Assembly (NCBI GenBank): GCA_964502145.1
Contig: CAZCVI010000058.1
Span: 1 to 47,578 of the forward strand
Source of the DNA: CAZCVI01 sp964502145
GTDB taxonomy: Bacteria > Acidobacteriota > Aminicenantia > UBA2199
Reading direction: 5' to 3'
Length of the DNA stretch: 47,578 bases
The position numbers and the translations under genes are program-made. A model generated the notes under the pieces. It saw nothing but the letters and a program-made list of their open reading frames with translations. It was not told the origin of the DNA and did not search any database. Positions 15,555 to 27,400 of this stretch are shown here, in pieces (the stretch's first letter is position 1; each line of letters starts with the position of its first letter).

Positions 15555-18266
15555 ATGGCCACTGTTTTTATCAGTTACAGTCACAAGGATGACGTGTGGG
15601 TCAAGGAGTGGCTGCTACCACGATTGGTAGGAGCCGGGGTCACAGTACATATTGACTTCAAAGATTTTGAAATCGGCCAACCCGCTCTGATCAATATGGA
15701 AACAGCGGTTAAAAAATGCCAATATACCCTCCTGATCCTCACCCCCAATTGGATTAACAGCGAATACGCGCAGTTTGAAAGTCTGTTGTTGATGCACGGC
15801 GACCCCCTCAACTTAAAAAAAAGACTGCTCCCCCTGATGCGGGAAAAATGTACGCTGCCAGATCGCTTATCTCTCTTCACTTACGCCAGTTTTACCCAGG
15901 AGAATAATTGGGAACCGGAATTGGCACGACTGTTGAAGCAAATCACGATTCCCACAGCACCCACAACCCATCAGCCCTGTCCATCCGTTTCTACATATAA
16001 ATTACCCAGCAGCGGCGCCCATCTCTTCGGCAGGGAAAAGGAGTTGCAGCAACTGGATGAAGCCTGGGTCGATCCCCATACGGCCATTGTCACCCTGGTG
16101 GCCTGGGGCGGCGTGGGCAAAACGGCGCTGGTGAACGACTGGTTGGCACACATGAAAAAGGACAACTACCGAGGCGCGGAAAAAGTGTATGGCTGGTCTT
16201 TTTACAGTCAGGGCGCAGAGGAAGGCAAACAGGGTTCAGCGGATGAATTTTTCCAGGAGACTTTGCAATGGTTCGGCGCACCGCCGTCGGTCTCGCTTAA
16301 TCCGGTGGACAAGGGCCGCCTCTTGCTGGGGCTGTTACGGCAGCACAAGACGCTGCTCATCTTGGACGGCTTGGAACCGCTGCAATACGCGCCGGGCACG
16401 GTGCCGGGTATGGATGGCCGGTTAAAAGATGCCGGTTTGGCCGTCTTTTTAAAGGAATGGGCCAGTGCCGGGCCGGGTGCCGAGGGGTTGTGTGTGATTT
16501 CGACGCGGGAAGGGGTGGCGGACCTGCTCCATCTGCGGGAACACGGGGTGTGCGAAATCCCGCTGGAACATCTGGGGGAAGAAGCGGGGGTGCAGGTGTT
16601 ACACAGTCAGGGTGCCACCGTGGGTGCGCCCGCAGATTTCCGCAAGGCCGTGACCGAGTACCACGGCCATGCGTTGGCCCTCACATTGTTGGGGCATTAT
16701 ATTAAAAGTGTGTTTGCGGGCGATATCCGCCGTCGTGATAAAATCCCCCGTTTAACGGATGATCGGGATCGCGGCGTCCATGCCAAACGGGTGATGGCGG
16801 CTTACGACAAATGGCTGGGCCAGACGGCGCAACGGGATATTCTGTCGTTGTTGGGGTTGTTTGATCGTCCGGTGGAACCGGGGGCGATTGAGACGTTGCT
16901 GGCGGCGCCCAGTATCGCCGGGGTGACGGAGCGGTTAACGGGCATTGGGGAGGAAGAGTGGTTGTGGGCGCTTGCGGCGTTGCGGCAGGTGCATCTGCTG
17001 GCGGCAGAGAATGCCCGTGAAGGGGGCCGCTTGGATGCGCACCCGCTGGTGCGGGAGTATTTTGGCGACCGGTTAAGAACAGAGAATCCGGCGGGTTGGC
17101 AAGCGGCGCACCAACGGCTGTACCATTATTATAAAAACCTGCCGGAGAAAGAGTTGCCCGCTACCCTGGTGGAGATGGAACCCCTTTTTGCAGCGGTGGC
17201 CCACGGCTGCAAGGCCGGGTTACACCAGGAGGCGCTGGATGAGGTGTATTGGAAACGGATTAAAAGAGGCAATGAGCATTATTGTACAAAGAAACTGGGC
17301 GCGTTTGGTTCCGATTTAGCCGCGCTGGCGCATTTTTTCGCACGACCCTGGAGCCAACCGGTGGCGGGACTGCCAGCGGCAACCCAAGCGGTGGTCTTGA
17401 GTTGGGCGGCCTTTCGTCTGCGTGCGGTGGGGCGGCTGCAGGAGGCCATTTTGCCCATGAAAGCGGGATTGGAAATGAATGTGATACAGGAAGACTGGGT
17501 AGAGGCTGCCATTTCTGCCTCCAACCTCAGCGAACTGCACCTGACGCTGGGTGATGTCCCGGCGGCGGTGGCGGCTGCCCGGCAGAGTGTTTTGTTTGCC
17601 GACCGGAGCGAGGATGAATTTGAGCAGGAAAGTGATCGCACCACCCTTGCCGATGCCCTCCAGCAATCCGGCGCGAAAACAGAAGCGGAAACATGGTTCC
17701 GCGAGGCCGAAGCCAAACTAAAACTAAGACAACCGGAGAAGTCCTTCCTTTATTCGGTGCCAGGGTATCGCTTCTGCGACCTGCTACTTGAAAATCCCAC
17801 CCCGGCGGTGGTCAAAGAGGTGCGGGCACGGGCGGAGCAAGCGCTGGCGATTGCAAAAAGAAATGGCTGGATTTTAGATATTGCCTTAGATCACCTCACC
17901 TTGGGCCGGGTGGCGTTAAGCGGGCACAAAAAACCGGAACTGGCCGAGGGCAAAAGCCTTCTGGACCGCGCGGTGGCGGGACTGCGAGAAGCAGGGAGTC
18001 AACATCATTTACCTCGTGGCCTGCTGGCCCGTGCGGAATGTTTTCGCCTGCTGCAAAACTATGCCCTGGCCCATGAAAACCTTAAGGAAGCCCGCGACAT
18101 CGCCCAATTGGGTGGCATGAAACTCCATTTATGCGACTATTATCTGGAAATGGCGCGTCTGTGTCTGGCCGAAGGCAAGGAAAAAGCAGCGGCGGAGAAT
18201 CAGGAAAAAGCGGAGAAGCTTATTGAAGAGACCGGGTACGGGAGAAGAAGGAAGCTAGGAAGTTAG
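15555..18266 (+). CDS. TIR-STAND NTPase-TPR protein (putative anti-phage sensor)
   Basis: 903-aa three-part protein. Residues 1-120 form a TIR domain (VFISYSHKDDVWV, then LTPNWINSEYAQFES with E75 at the position of the NADase catalytic Glu). Residues about 155-450 form an NTPase module with FGREKELQQLD, Walker A AWGGVGKTAL (K190, T191) and Walker B LLILDGLEP. From about 590 to the end are helical TPR-like repeats. In such STAND proteins the repeats sense a trigger, the NTPase oligomerises and the TIR depletes NAD, giving abortive defence; that role here is inferred. The gene is markedly more GC-rich than its neighbours (for example 16300-17700), hinting at recent acquisition. It is divergent from the AAA-like genes and convergent with the NRPS. 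Confidence 0.82.
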   Translation: MATVFISYSHKDDVWVKEWLLPRLVGAGVTVHIDFKDFEIGQPALINMETAVKKCQYTLLILTPNWINSEYAQFESLLLMHGDPLNLKKRLLPLMREKCTLPDRLSLFTYASFTQENNWEPELARLLKQITIPTAPTTHQPCPSVSTYKLPSSGAHLFGREKELQQLDEAWVDPHTAIVTLVAWGGVGKTALVNDWLAHMKKDNYRGAEKVYGWSFYSQGAEEGKQGSADEFFQETLQWFGAPPSVSLNPVDKGRLLLGLLRQHKTLLILDGLEPLQYAPGTVPGMDGRLKDAGLAVFLKEWASAGPGAEGLCVISTREGVADLLHLREHGVCEIPLEHLGEEAGVQVLHSQGATVGAPADFRKAVTEYHGHALALTLLGHYIKSVFAGDIRRRDKIPRLTDDRDRGVHAKRVMAAYDKWLGQTAQRDILSLLGLFDRPVEPGAIETLLAAPSIAGVTERLTGIGEEEWLWALAALRQVHLLAAENAREGGRLDAHPLVREYFGDRLRTENPAGWQAAHQRLYHYYKNLPEKELPATLVEMEPLFAAVAHGCKAGLHQEALDEVYWKRIKRGNEHYCTKKLGAFGSDLAALAHFFARPWSQPVAGLPAATQAVVLSWAAFRLRAVGRLQEAILPMKAGLEMNVIQEDWVEAAISASNLSELHLTLGDVPAAVAAARQSVLFADRSEDEFEQESDRTTLADALQQSGAKTEAETWFREAEAKLKLRQPEKSFLYSVPGYRFCDLLLENPTPAVVKEVRARAEQALAIAKRNGWILDIALDHLTLGRVALSGHKKPELAEGKSLLDRAVAGLREAGSQHHLPRGLLARAECFRLLQNYALAHENLKEARDIAQLGGMKLHLCDYYLEMARLCLAEGKEKAAAENQEKAEKLIEETGYGRRRKLGS

Positions 18267-18283
18267 GAGGCTAGGAAGTTAGG
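18248..18283. repeat. Short GGAAG(T/C)TAGGA-type direct repeats at the 3' end of the TIR-STAND gene
   Basis: Four imperfect units of about 9 bp (GAAGCTAG, GAAGTTAG, GAGGCTAG, GAAGTTAG) span the stop codon of the TIR-STAND gene and its first downstream bases. The final coding triplets are made from the repeat, so the C-terminus may have been altered by its expansion. Confidence 0.6.
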
Positions 18284-18303
18284 AAAAAGAAAAAAATGCG
18301 ACA

Positions 18304-18335
18304 AGGATGGCGCGTCTACGTAGACGCGCCATCCT
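18304..18335. repeat. Perfect 32-bp palindrome in convergent gap
   Basis: AGGATGGCGCGTCTAC (18304-18319) is followed directly by its exact reverse complement (18320-18335). It lies between the convergent 3' ends of the TIR-STAND and NRPS-PKS genes, where it could terminate transcription from both sides. The right half continues into TGGCGCATTAATA and recurs, inverted, at 47521-47549. Confidence 0.8.
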
Positions 18336-18455
18336 GGCGCATTAATAAGCGGCGAAAAGAAGGTCTTGGATACGATTTCGGGCGAGTATCTTGGAAGCGA
18401 CTATACTCTGAATGGCATAAACGCCTGCGGCGAAAAAATAAAAGTAAACATCACC

Positions 18456-21400
18456 TCATGATTGGCCTGCTAACTTTTTCTTTTCTGCGGGAGAGAGGTT
18501 TTTGATGCGGTCTACGAGGAGTGCTTTGACACGCTGGGCTAAACTGGCGATGGTGGGTTCGGCGAAAAAGTCTTTTAAGGGGACTTCTACCATAAAGAGC
18601 TCTTTGATACGGGAGATGACCTGGGTGGCGGTCAGGGAATCGCCATTCAAATGGAAGAAATTGTGATAAATCCCGATCTGCTCAAAACCCAAGACTTCCT
18701 GCCACAAACGGGTAATCTTTTTCTCGAATTCATTGCGGGGGGGCTGATACTCTTCCAAAATTACACCGGCACTCATCTCGCTGGTCTCCTTTTCTTCGGT
18801 TTCGGGAATAGGGGGGGTGACAGCCAAGGTGGGCAACATGTCGAGGGCTTTTTGAAACACACTTTCATCCAACCAATAACGCGTTTTTTCAAAGGGATAA
18901 CCGGGCAAAGAGATGCGCTTTATTGTTTCACCAGAAAATAATTGGGACCAATGAAGGTTCAGACCGTAAAGCCACAACTGGCCGATACCCTGCAAGAAAA
19001 ACAAATCATCGGGGACGTTTTCACGGGGATGACGCATTAGATTGACTGATACATGCGCGGGTTTTTTGGCGTCATGGTGGTTGAGCATGGTGGTTAAGGT
19101 GCGACCGGGACCGACTTCAATGAAGATGACATTCTCTTCCTTTAATAAAACGTCCAACCCGGCGGAAAATTGCACGGTGTGCCGCAAATGGCGCGACCAA
19201 TACGAGGGGTTCAGCACCTCGTCTGCTGTGATCCAGGTGCCGGATAAGTTGGAAATATAAGGAATTTGCGGTTTATTAAGGGTAATCTGTTTTACTTTTG
19301 CGGCAAATGTATCCAGGATGGGGTCCAACAAGGGGGAATGCCCGGCATGAGAGGTATGTAACGGGCGAATCTCACAACCCTTGGTCATTAATTCGAGGCC
19401 AAAAATTTCTAATGCTTCGCGGGGCCCGGAAAGAACACACAGGGACGAACTGTTGATGGCAGCCAAGGAGATTTCAGGACGGGTGAGCAGCAGGGGTTCC
19501 AATTGGGCGGCGGGAAGATTCACGCTGAGCATGGCGCCACCGGGCATTCGTTGCATCAATTGACCACGGGTGACCACAATGGCAAGTGCCTCTTCCAAGG
19601 AAAAAACACCGGCCAGACAGGCAGCGACATATTCGCCTATACTGTGCCCCATCATGGCAAACGGGGTGATACCCCATGTAATAAGCAATTGCGCCAACGC
19701 ATAGCAAATGGTAAAAATGAGGGGCAGGGCATTTTTAATCTGAAAGATGGCATGCATGGTTTGCGGCTGGGCGCTTTCACTGGAAGGGGTGGGATAAAGA
19801 ATCTCCTTGAGATTTACACCCATTAACGGCAATAAAATAGCAAAACAACGGTCCATCTGGGCCCGGAACACGGGTTCGGTTTGATATAGCTCAAAACCCA
19901 TGTTAACATACTGGGAACCCTGGCTGGGAAAAAGAAAGACCACTTTCCCAGGGGTGGCTTCAGGACAAAAGGCAGCAGTGACTTTCCCGGGTAAGGGGGA
20001 AGAGAGATTTTCCACGGCAGCAGACAAATCGGAACACACGGTGATCTTGCGATAGGGCATGGGGTGCCGACCGGCTTGCAAGGTATAGGTCAGATTGGCA
20101 AAATCGAGGCCGGGGTTGTTTTGCACGTGTTGCAGTAAATGATCGGTCACGCGCTGGAGACTGGAACGGGTGCGGGCGGATAATAACAGCAAACGGTGGG
20201 GCCGCTTATTTATACGGCGCGGGATAGGGGCAGAAAATTCCTCGACAATGACATGGGCATTGGTGCCACCAATACCAAGGGAACTGACACCGGCCCGCCG
20301 GGGTAAATTGCCGGGGGTCAACCAGGGGGTTAATTGTGACAGGACATAAAAAGGGGAATCCGCGATACCGAGCTTGGCATTGGGGGCATGAAAATGAAGA
20401 CTGGGGGGCAGCACACGGTGTTTGAGTGCCAATATCGTTTTAATTAAACCGGCTGCACCGGCAGCGGTATCCAAATGACCGATATTGGTTTTAACGGAAC
20501 CAATGCCGCAAAACTGCTTTTTGCTGGTATTAAAGGCGAGCTTTAAGGCTTCGATTTCCACGGGGTCGCCGAGTTCGGTGGCAGTGCCGTGGGTTTCGAT
20601 ATAGGAAATACTTTCGGCTGGGACTCCGGCCATGGTTAGAGCCGCACGAATGACTTCGGCTTGGCCGAGAACGCTGGGGGCGGTGTAACTGACTTTTCTG
20701 AAGCCATCATTATTAATGGCGCTGCCTCTGATAATGGCGTGGATGTTATCGTGGTCCCGTTGAGCGTCGGTGAATCGTTTTAAAAGCAGAACTGCGGCGC
20801 CATTGCCGCCAACTGTACCCTGGGCATAAATATCAAAGGCGCGGCAGTGCCCATCGGGAGAACTGACCATGCCGGGTTGAAATAAATACCCATTCTTGGG
20901 GGGAAAAGAAATGGTCACACCGCCAGCCAGGGCCATTTCACATTCACCGTTTAATAATCCTTGCACGGCGAGATGCACGGCGACAAGGGAGGTGGAACAG
21001 GCGGTTTGCACACTGAAGCTGGGGCCTTTTAAATTTAATTTATAGGAAACACGGGAACAGATAAAATCTTTATCACGCAACTGCAAGGCTTGGAAGCGAT
21101 CGGCACGGGACGTGGGACCCAAAACGGAAAACATGGTCAATAGTTCCCAATTGAGATTGGGGGAAGAACCGGCATACAAACCGATACGATGCGGGTAAGT
21201 ATAGGGATCATAGCCACCATCTTCAAGGGTATTCCAGACGCACTGGTGAAAAATGCGCATCTGCGGGTCCATGATCGCGGCTTCCCTGGGAGTGTAATTA
21301 AAAAAGGCGGGGTCAAAATACTCGATACCCTGGAGGAACCCTCCGGCCTTGATAAAATTGGGGTCCTGTAATAAGGCGGGAGCCACACCGGCAGCTTCAA

Positions 21401-24400
21401 GCTCGGCAGGGGAGAAAAAAACAATGGATTCGATACCGTTCTTTACATTCTCCCAGAACTCGGCGACATTATTGGCGCCGGGAAAAATACCGGCCATACC
21501 AATCACGGCAATCGCGGTGGTATTGTTCTGGGTTTCGGGTTCTTGCTGGGTGAGACGTTCTTTTAGGAGTTCTTGACCGCGCTGAATCTGCGGGGCGAGT
21601 GCCAATTCCTCGGTGATTCCGGCGGCACTGGTTTCAAGGTAATGGGCGAGGGTGTGAATGGTGGGATATTTAAAGAGTTTGACCACGGGAATCTCTTGAC
21701 CGAGAAGTTTCTTTAATTTCACCTGCACTTTTAAGATGGAAATGGAGTTGCCACCGATTTCAAAGAAGTTTTTATGCAGGCCGATGGGTTCGATGTGCAG
21801 CACGTCCTGCCACACGGCGGCAACCTGTTTTTCCAGGGCGGAACCGGGAGCCAAGTCTTCGCTAGAGAGGGGGTCTGGAGTTTCTTGGTGGCGGAGCAAA
21901 AGTTTGCGGTCGACTTTACCGTTGGGGGTGAGGGGAAGACTGGCTAAGAGAACAAATTGGGTGGGCACCATATAATGGGGTAAACTACTGGCAAGGTGTT
22001 GTTTGATCGGGTCGATACCGGCTTCTGGGTGAAACAGAACGATATAGGCACAGAGATATTTTTCACGGTCGCCAGTGGGGCGGTCGAGAACAATGGCTTC
22101 TTTGATGTTGGGATGGGCGAGCAAGCGGTGTTCGATCTCGCCCAATTCGATGCGGTAACCACGGACTTTCACTTGTTGGTCAATCCGTTGTAAAAATTCA
22201 AGGTTACCATCGGGGCACCAGCGGGTGAGGTCGCCGGTTTTGTAGAGTTTGGTGGGGGGAAGCGAGTAAAAAGTATCCTGGGTGAGTTGGGGATTGTTGA
22301 GGTATCCACGGGCAAGGCCAGTGCCAGCGATGTATAATTCGCCGGGTATCCCAATGGGTTGGAGTTGCAGGCTCTCTGGATTTAATACATAAACCTGGTT
22401 ATTGCTGATGGGTTTGCCAATATGGATGTGGTTGAGGTCGATTAAACCGCAGGTGGTGACAACGGTGTTTTCGGTGGGACCGTAATTGTTATGTAACTGG
22501 TAGGGTTGGGGTGTGGCACCATGGAGTTGATCGCCACCGGTTAATAAGATACGCAAGGAGCGGTTGGTTTCCTCGGTGAATTGCTGGCAAAATTGGGTGG
22601 GTAAATAACTGATGGTGATGTTTTGCCGCTCGAAATACTGATTTAAGGCGGAAACATCCAAACGTTGGCTTTCGGGGATCACGGTTAATGAGGCACCGCA
22701 AATCAGGTAAGGGAATAACTCCAATACGGAGGCATCAAACCCGACACCGGCATACAAGGTGGCGTGATCAACCGGGGTGATGTGATAATAGGACAGGGCC
22801 CAATAACAAAGATTGACCAACGCGACATGTTCGACGGCAATCCCCTTGGGGACTCCGGTTGTGCCGGAAGTAAATATTATATAGGCGAGAGTGTTGGGGG
22901 TTTGTTGGGATGGTGAGGCTAGGAAAGGGGTAGAGGAAAGGTGGCTTAGATCATCCTGATTCTTCTTTTTCGGGGTGGGTTTACTGGAAGTTTTATGCGT
23001 ATTGATGGTTATTAATAAATCATAACGGTAGCGGGTGAGTTCATTTTCAATGGTATGAAGCTTGGGAGTAAAATCAAGGGTGGTGATCTGCTGGGTGTCA
23101 ACTGCTAAATCCTGCCAGTAAACTTTGGGTACAAACAACTCGGTACTAAAATCGGTTTTGGTAATATAGTTTTTATCGTGGTGAGTCTGTTTGAACTGGA
23201 GCAGGTGCTGGACCATGGCTTCTTTTTTTTCGAGGTCCATGATATCGCCGATAAAGAGATAGCCGTGAGCACCCAATAAACGAATGGCTTTATCTATGAC
23301 TTGGCGCAGATAATTATAGCCATGAAAGCACTGGATGACGCTATTAATAATAATGAGCTCAAACGGGGGGACTTCGTCTGCCAAAGCATCGACTTCATGG
23401 GCGGCGAGGCAGCGGAGTGTGATGTGTTGGAGACCTTCGGCAAGAACCCTTTTTTGATTGCTTTCGATAATAACGTGGGACAGATCAGTGCCATAATAAA
23501 AACCAACGCGGGGAGCCAACTGGAACATGGTAATACCGGAGGCACAGCCGATTTCAAGAACGCGCATCGCGTTGTGCAGGATCGGTTCCAATTTAGTCAG
23601 GATATTATGGCTGTATTCATCCATTTCCTGGCGGGAAAAGGGCTGGCCTGTATAACTGCTTACCCAGCCACCACCGGTTATATCATCGGTAGCACTCTGA
23701 CCGACATGCTCCCACAGGGCTTCATCCATCAATTGGTTTTGTTCGTTCTCGGCTTCCTGAAGAATATTAAAACTATCGATACAAAGATAACTATGAAAGA
23801 ATTCACATTCCCACAACAACCGATTCAAGAGATTAAGGTAGTTCTTACTGGAGAAGAGGGAGCCGATCCGGGCGTCATTGATAATGGTTTTAATACGTTC
23901 CCTGGGATACAACGGGTCCAGGGGCACATAGGCTGCACCGGCCAACAGGGCGCCCAGGATGGCGATGGGTCGTTCGACACAGTGAGGCAGCAATATACCG
24001 ACAGGCTCTTCGGACTGGAGATTCTTTTCATAAACAAGATAATGGGCCAATTGCAAGGCGCGGAAAGATAATTCTTGATACGTGAGAGTGACCTGCTCCC
24101 CTACTTGCAAACTGAACCCGCTTAACACAATACGGTGGGGTGTTTTTTCCACCTGCTGGGTAAATAATTGCGAGATGGTTTTAGCGCTGGGAAAGTCCTG
24201 GGTCGTGGCATTAAATGTGTCCATAATCTGCTGCTTTTCGGCGCGCGAAATGATCTCAATCTCTTTTAAGGAAATGGACGGGTTCTGATTGATGGCGTGA
24301 ATGACATTTTTGAAATGGGTGATGAGGCGCTGGATAGTGGCTTCTTTAAATATCCCGGTATAATATTGAATACCGATGGACAGGTTTGTTCCTGCTTCAC

Positions 24401-27400
24401 TGACAAAAAAGGTGAGGTCGAATTTGGCGGTGGCATTTCTTTTTTGCAGATCGGGCAGGTCTTCCTCGGCCAAAGGTAAGACCTCGGCATAATTGATGTT
24501 GTCCTGTGCCAGCATACCTTCGCCTACGCGGCGGAAATTCTGGACAACCATGGAGACATCAAACAGGGGATTACGGGAAGGATCACGTTCGGGGTCAAGT
24601 TTTTCTACAAGCTCCTCAAACTGCACATCTTGATTCTCAAAGGCGGTCACACTGGTGGTAATCACTTCCTTTAAAAACTGCTCATAGGACTGCGCACCGC
24701 TGGGATAATTGCGCATGGTCAGGGTATTGACGAACATGCCCACGACACCCTGGAGATCGGTATGACGGCGACCGGCTGTGCCACTGCCAATGATGATATC
24801 GGTTTGCCCGGTATATTTATAAAACAGGGTATTTAAAGCAGCGAGGATATTCATATATAATGTACTGCCTAAACGGGCACCGAAGGCTTTAAATTTTACT
24901 GCTTCTGCCGGTTCCAGAATAAAGGAACAATAATCACCTTTAAAGGTAAACACATCGGGGCGTTTATAATCGGTGGCTAGATTCAAACGGGGAATATCGC
25001 CAGCATACAACTGCAACCAATACTGCTGCTGGGTTAGGATTTCACCACTGGCAAACAGGCGATTCTGCCACGTGGCAAAATCGCGGTACTGGAGCAACAA
25101 AGGCGCGAGTTCCTGGCCTTCATATAATAAGATAAAATCCTCGGTCAGAATGGTATGGGACGTGCCATCGGACACAATATGATGGACATCCACAAGCCAG
25201 ATAAAATTGCCATCGGCGCGCGCGATTAACCCGGAACGCAGTAACGGGGCACGACTCAAATCAAAGGGCCGGATATAATCCGCGATTATGGCTGGAAAGG
25301 ATGTCTCATCGGCTTCATAATAATCCAGAGTAAACACGATACTCTGGGCAGGATGGATGCGTTGCACGACCTCTTCATGCACGCGTTCAAAAGAGGTACG
25401 TAAGCTTTGGTGTCTGGCGATTAATTGAATTAAAACCCGTTCCAGTTTATCCCGAACGATTCCTTTTCCTAACGGCAAGAGCATGGGCATATTATAACCG
25501 GTACTGGTGGGGTCCAATTGTTGCAGGAAGTAGAGTCTTTTTTGCGCGGAAGAGAGGGGGTAATACTCTTTCTCTTCGATGGGTAAAATCCCGCTGTATT
25601 GGACGGCCACAGCATCCTGGATATAACGGGCCAACTGGTGGAGAGTTTGGTATTGGAACACTTTACCAAGCGGCACCTTGACATTTAATTCACGGTGAAT
25701 CTTGGAAACGAGAACCATGGCTTTTAATGAATGACCCCCACGGGCAAAGAAATTATCGTGGATTCCAATCGCCTCTTTTTTAAGGGGAAGGATTTGGGAC
25801 CAGATGTCTGCCAATTGGAGTTCAATTTTAGAGCGGGGCGGGACATGTTCCACGGGTGCTGAATCAAAATCAGGGTCGGGTAAATCCTGCGGCTTGAGTT
25901 TGCCCTGCGGGGTGCGGGGCATAGCATCCAAAAGCACAAAGTAGGTGGGAACCATATAATCGGGTAAGCGTTGGGAAAGGTATTCTCTTAAAGCGAATGT
26001 ATCACCGGGTTGGGGCGGGGTGGTTGTTTCTTTAAAGATGATATACGCGCATAGGGTGGTCTCACCGCGAGTACGATGATGCGCGAGAACCACGGCCTCT
26101 TTTATTTCAGGATGGGTGAGCAATTGATTTTCTATCTCTCCCAATTCAATACGGAAGCCGCGTATTTTGACTTGCATATCCATACGCCCAAGAAAATGGA
26201 TCTGACCATCAGGACGCCAACAGACGAGATCACCGGTACGATATAGTTTATTTTCGCTGCCGCCAATAAAATCGGGAATAAATGTCGTGGTGGTTAATTC
26301 GGTTCTATTCAAATAGCCCCGGGCCACACCGGCACCAGCCACGACCAATTCACCGGGCACACCAATGGGAACAAGTTGCTGATATTGATCGAGAATGTAT
26401 ACCTGCACGTTGGCAATGGGTGTGCCAAGGGTCACGGGGGCGGGGGAACATGGCGCGGATAAGACATCAATGGTGGTTTCGGTGGGGCCATATTGATTGT
26501 ATAAAGCATACCCTTTTTTTAAGAGAGTATCTTTGATGGTTTCTTCGAGTGTCTCGGCCCCGGAAATCACGGTACATAAATCAGGTAATTTATGTTTGTG
26601 ACCGAGGAGTTCAAACAATAACTGGGGGACAAAATTGATGAGATTGATGCGACTGTCGCGGATATAATCCCGCAAGCGGTCAAGATCGTTTAATAACTCT
26701 TTGTCTGGCACATAAAGGGAAACACCGTGTAATACGGAACCAAAAATTTGATTGACACTGGCATCAAAGGTATAATCAGACATCAACAGCACGCGCACAC
26801 CGGGTTGTAATTGATACTGCCTGCCAAACCAGCACACGACGTTCACGACATTTCGATGTTCTACCAGCACACCCTTGGGTAAACCGGTAGTGCCGGAGGT
26901 ATACAAGACATACGCGAGATGGTGGGGAAAATTTTGAATGGGAGGATTGTACATATCAGACGGGGGAAGGGGTTGGTCGAGCAAGAGGATTTTTTCCTGG
27001 GGGAAAAGGTCGAGGTTTGGCAAAAGTGGTGTGACCGTGAGCAGCAGGTGGGGACGGCTGTCATTTAAGATAAATTTTAACCGTTCAACTGGATGTGCGA
27101 TAGCGAGGGGAAGATACGCGCCACCGGCTTTGAGTATGGCGAGCATGGCAATAATCATGGGGGGGGAGGGCTCAAGCAGAAGTGCAACAAGGGTGTCGGG
27201 GGTGAGCCCGGATTGAAAGAGATGGTGGGCCAATAGATCGGCTTGTTTATTTAATTCCTGGTAGGTGAATGAAAGGGCACGGGGAAACACAAGGGCAATC
27301 GTGTCGGGGGTGCGTTGGGATTGGTCGAAGAATAATTCATGGATGGTTTTGTGGTCGGGGTAAGGGGTGGTAGTGGCGTTAAATTCATCCAATAAACGGG

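Noticed and set aside
23301..24071. 256-codon plus-strand frame inside the NRPS-PKS gene
   Set aside because: Antisense shadow of the methyltransferase insert and the adjacent A-domain segment, which have clear motifs on the minus strand.
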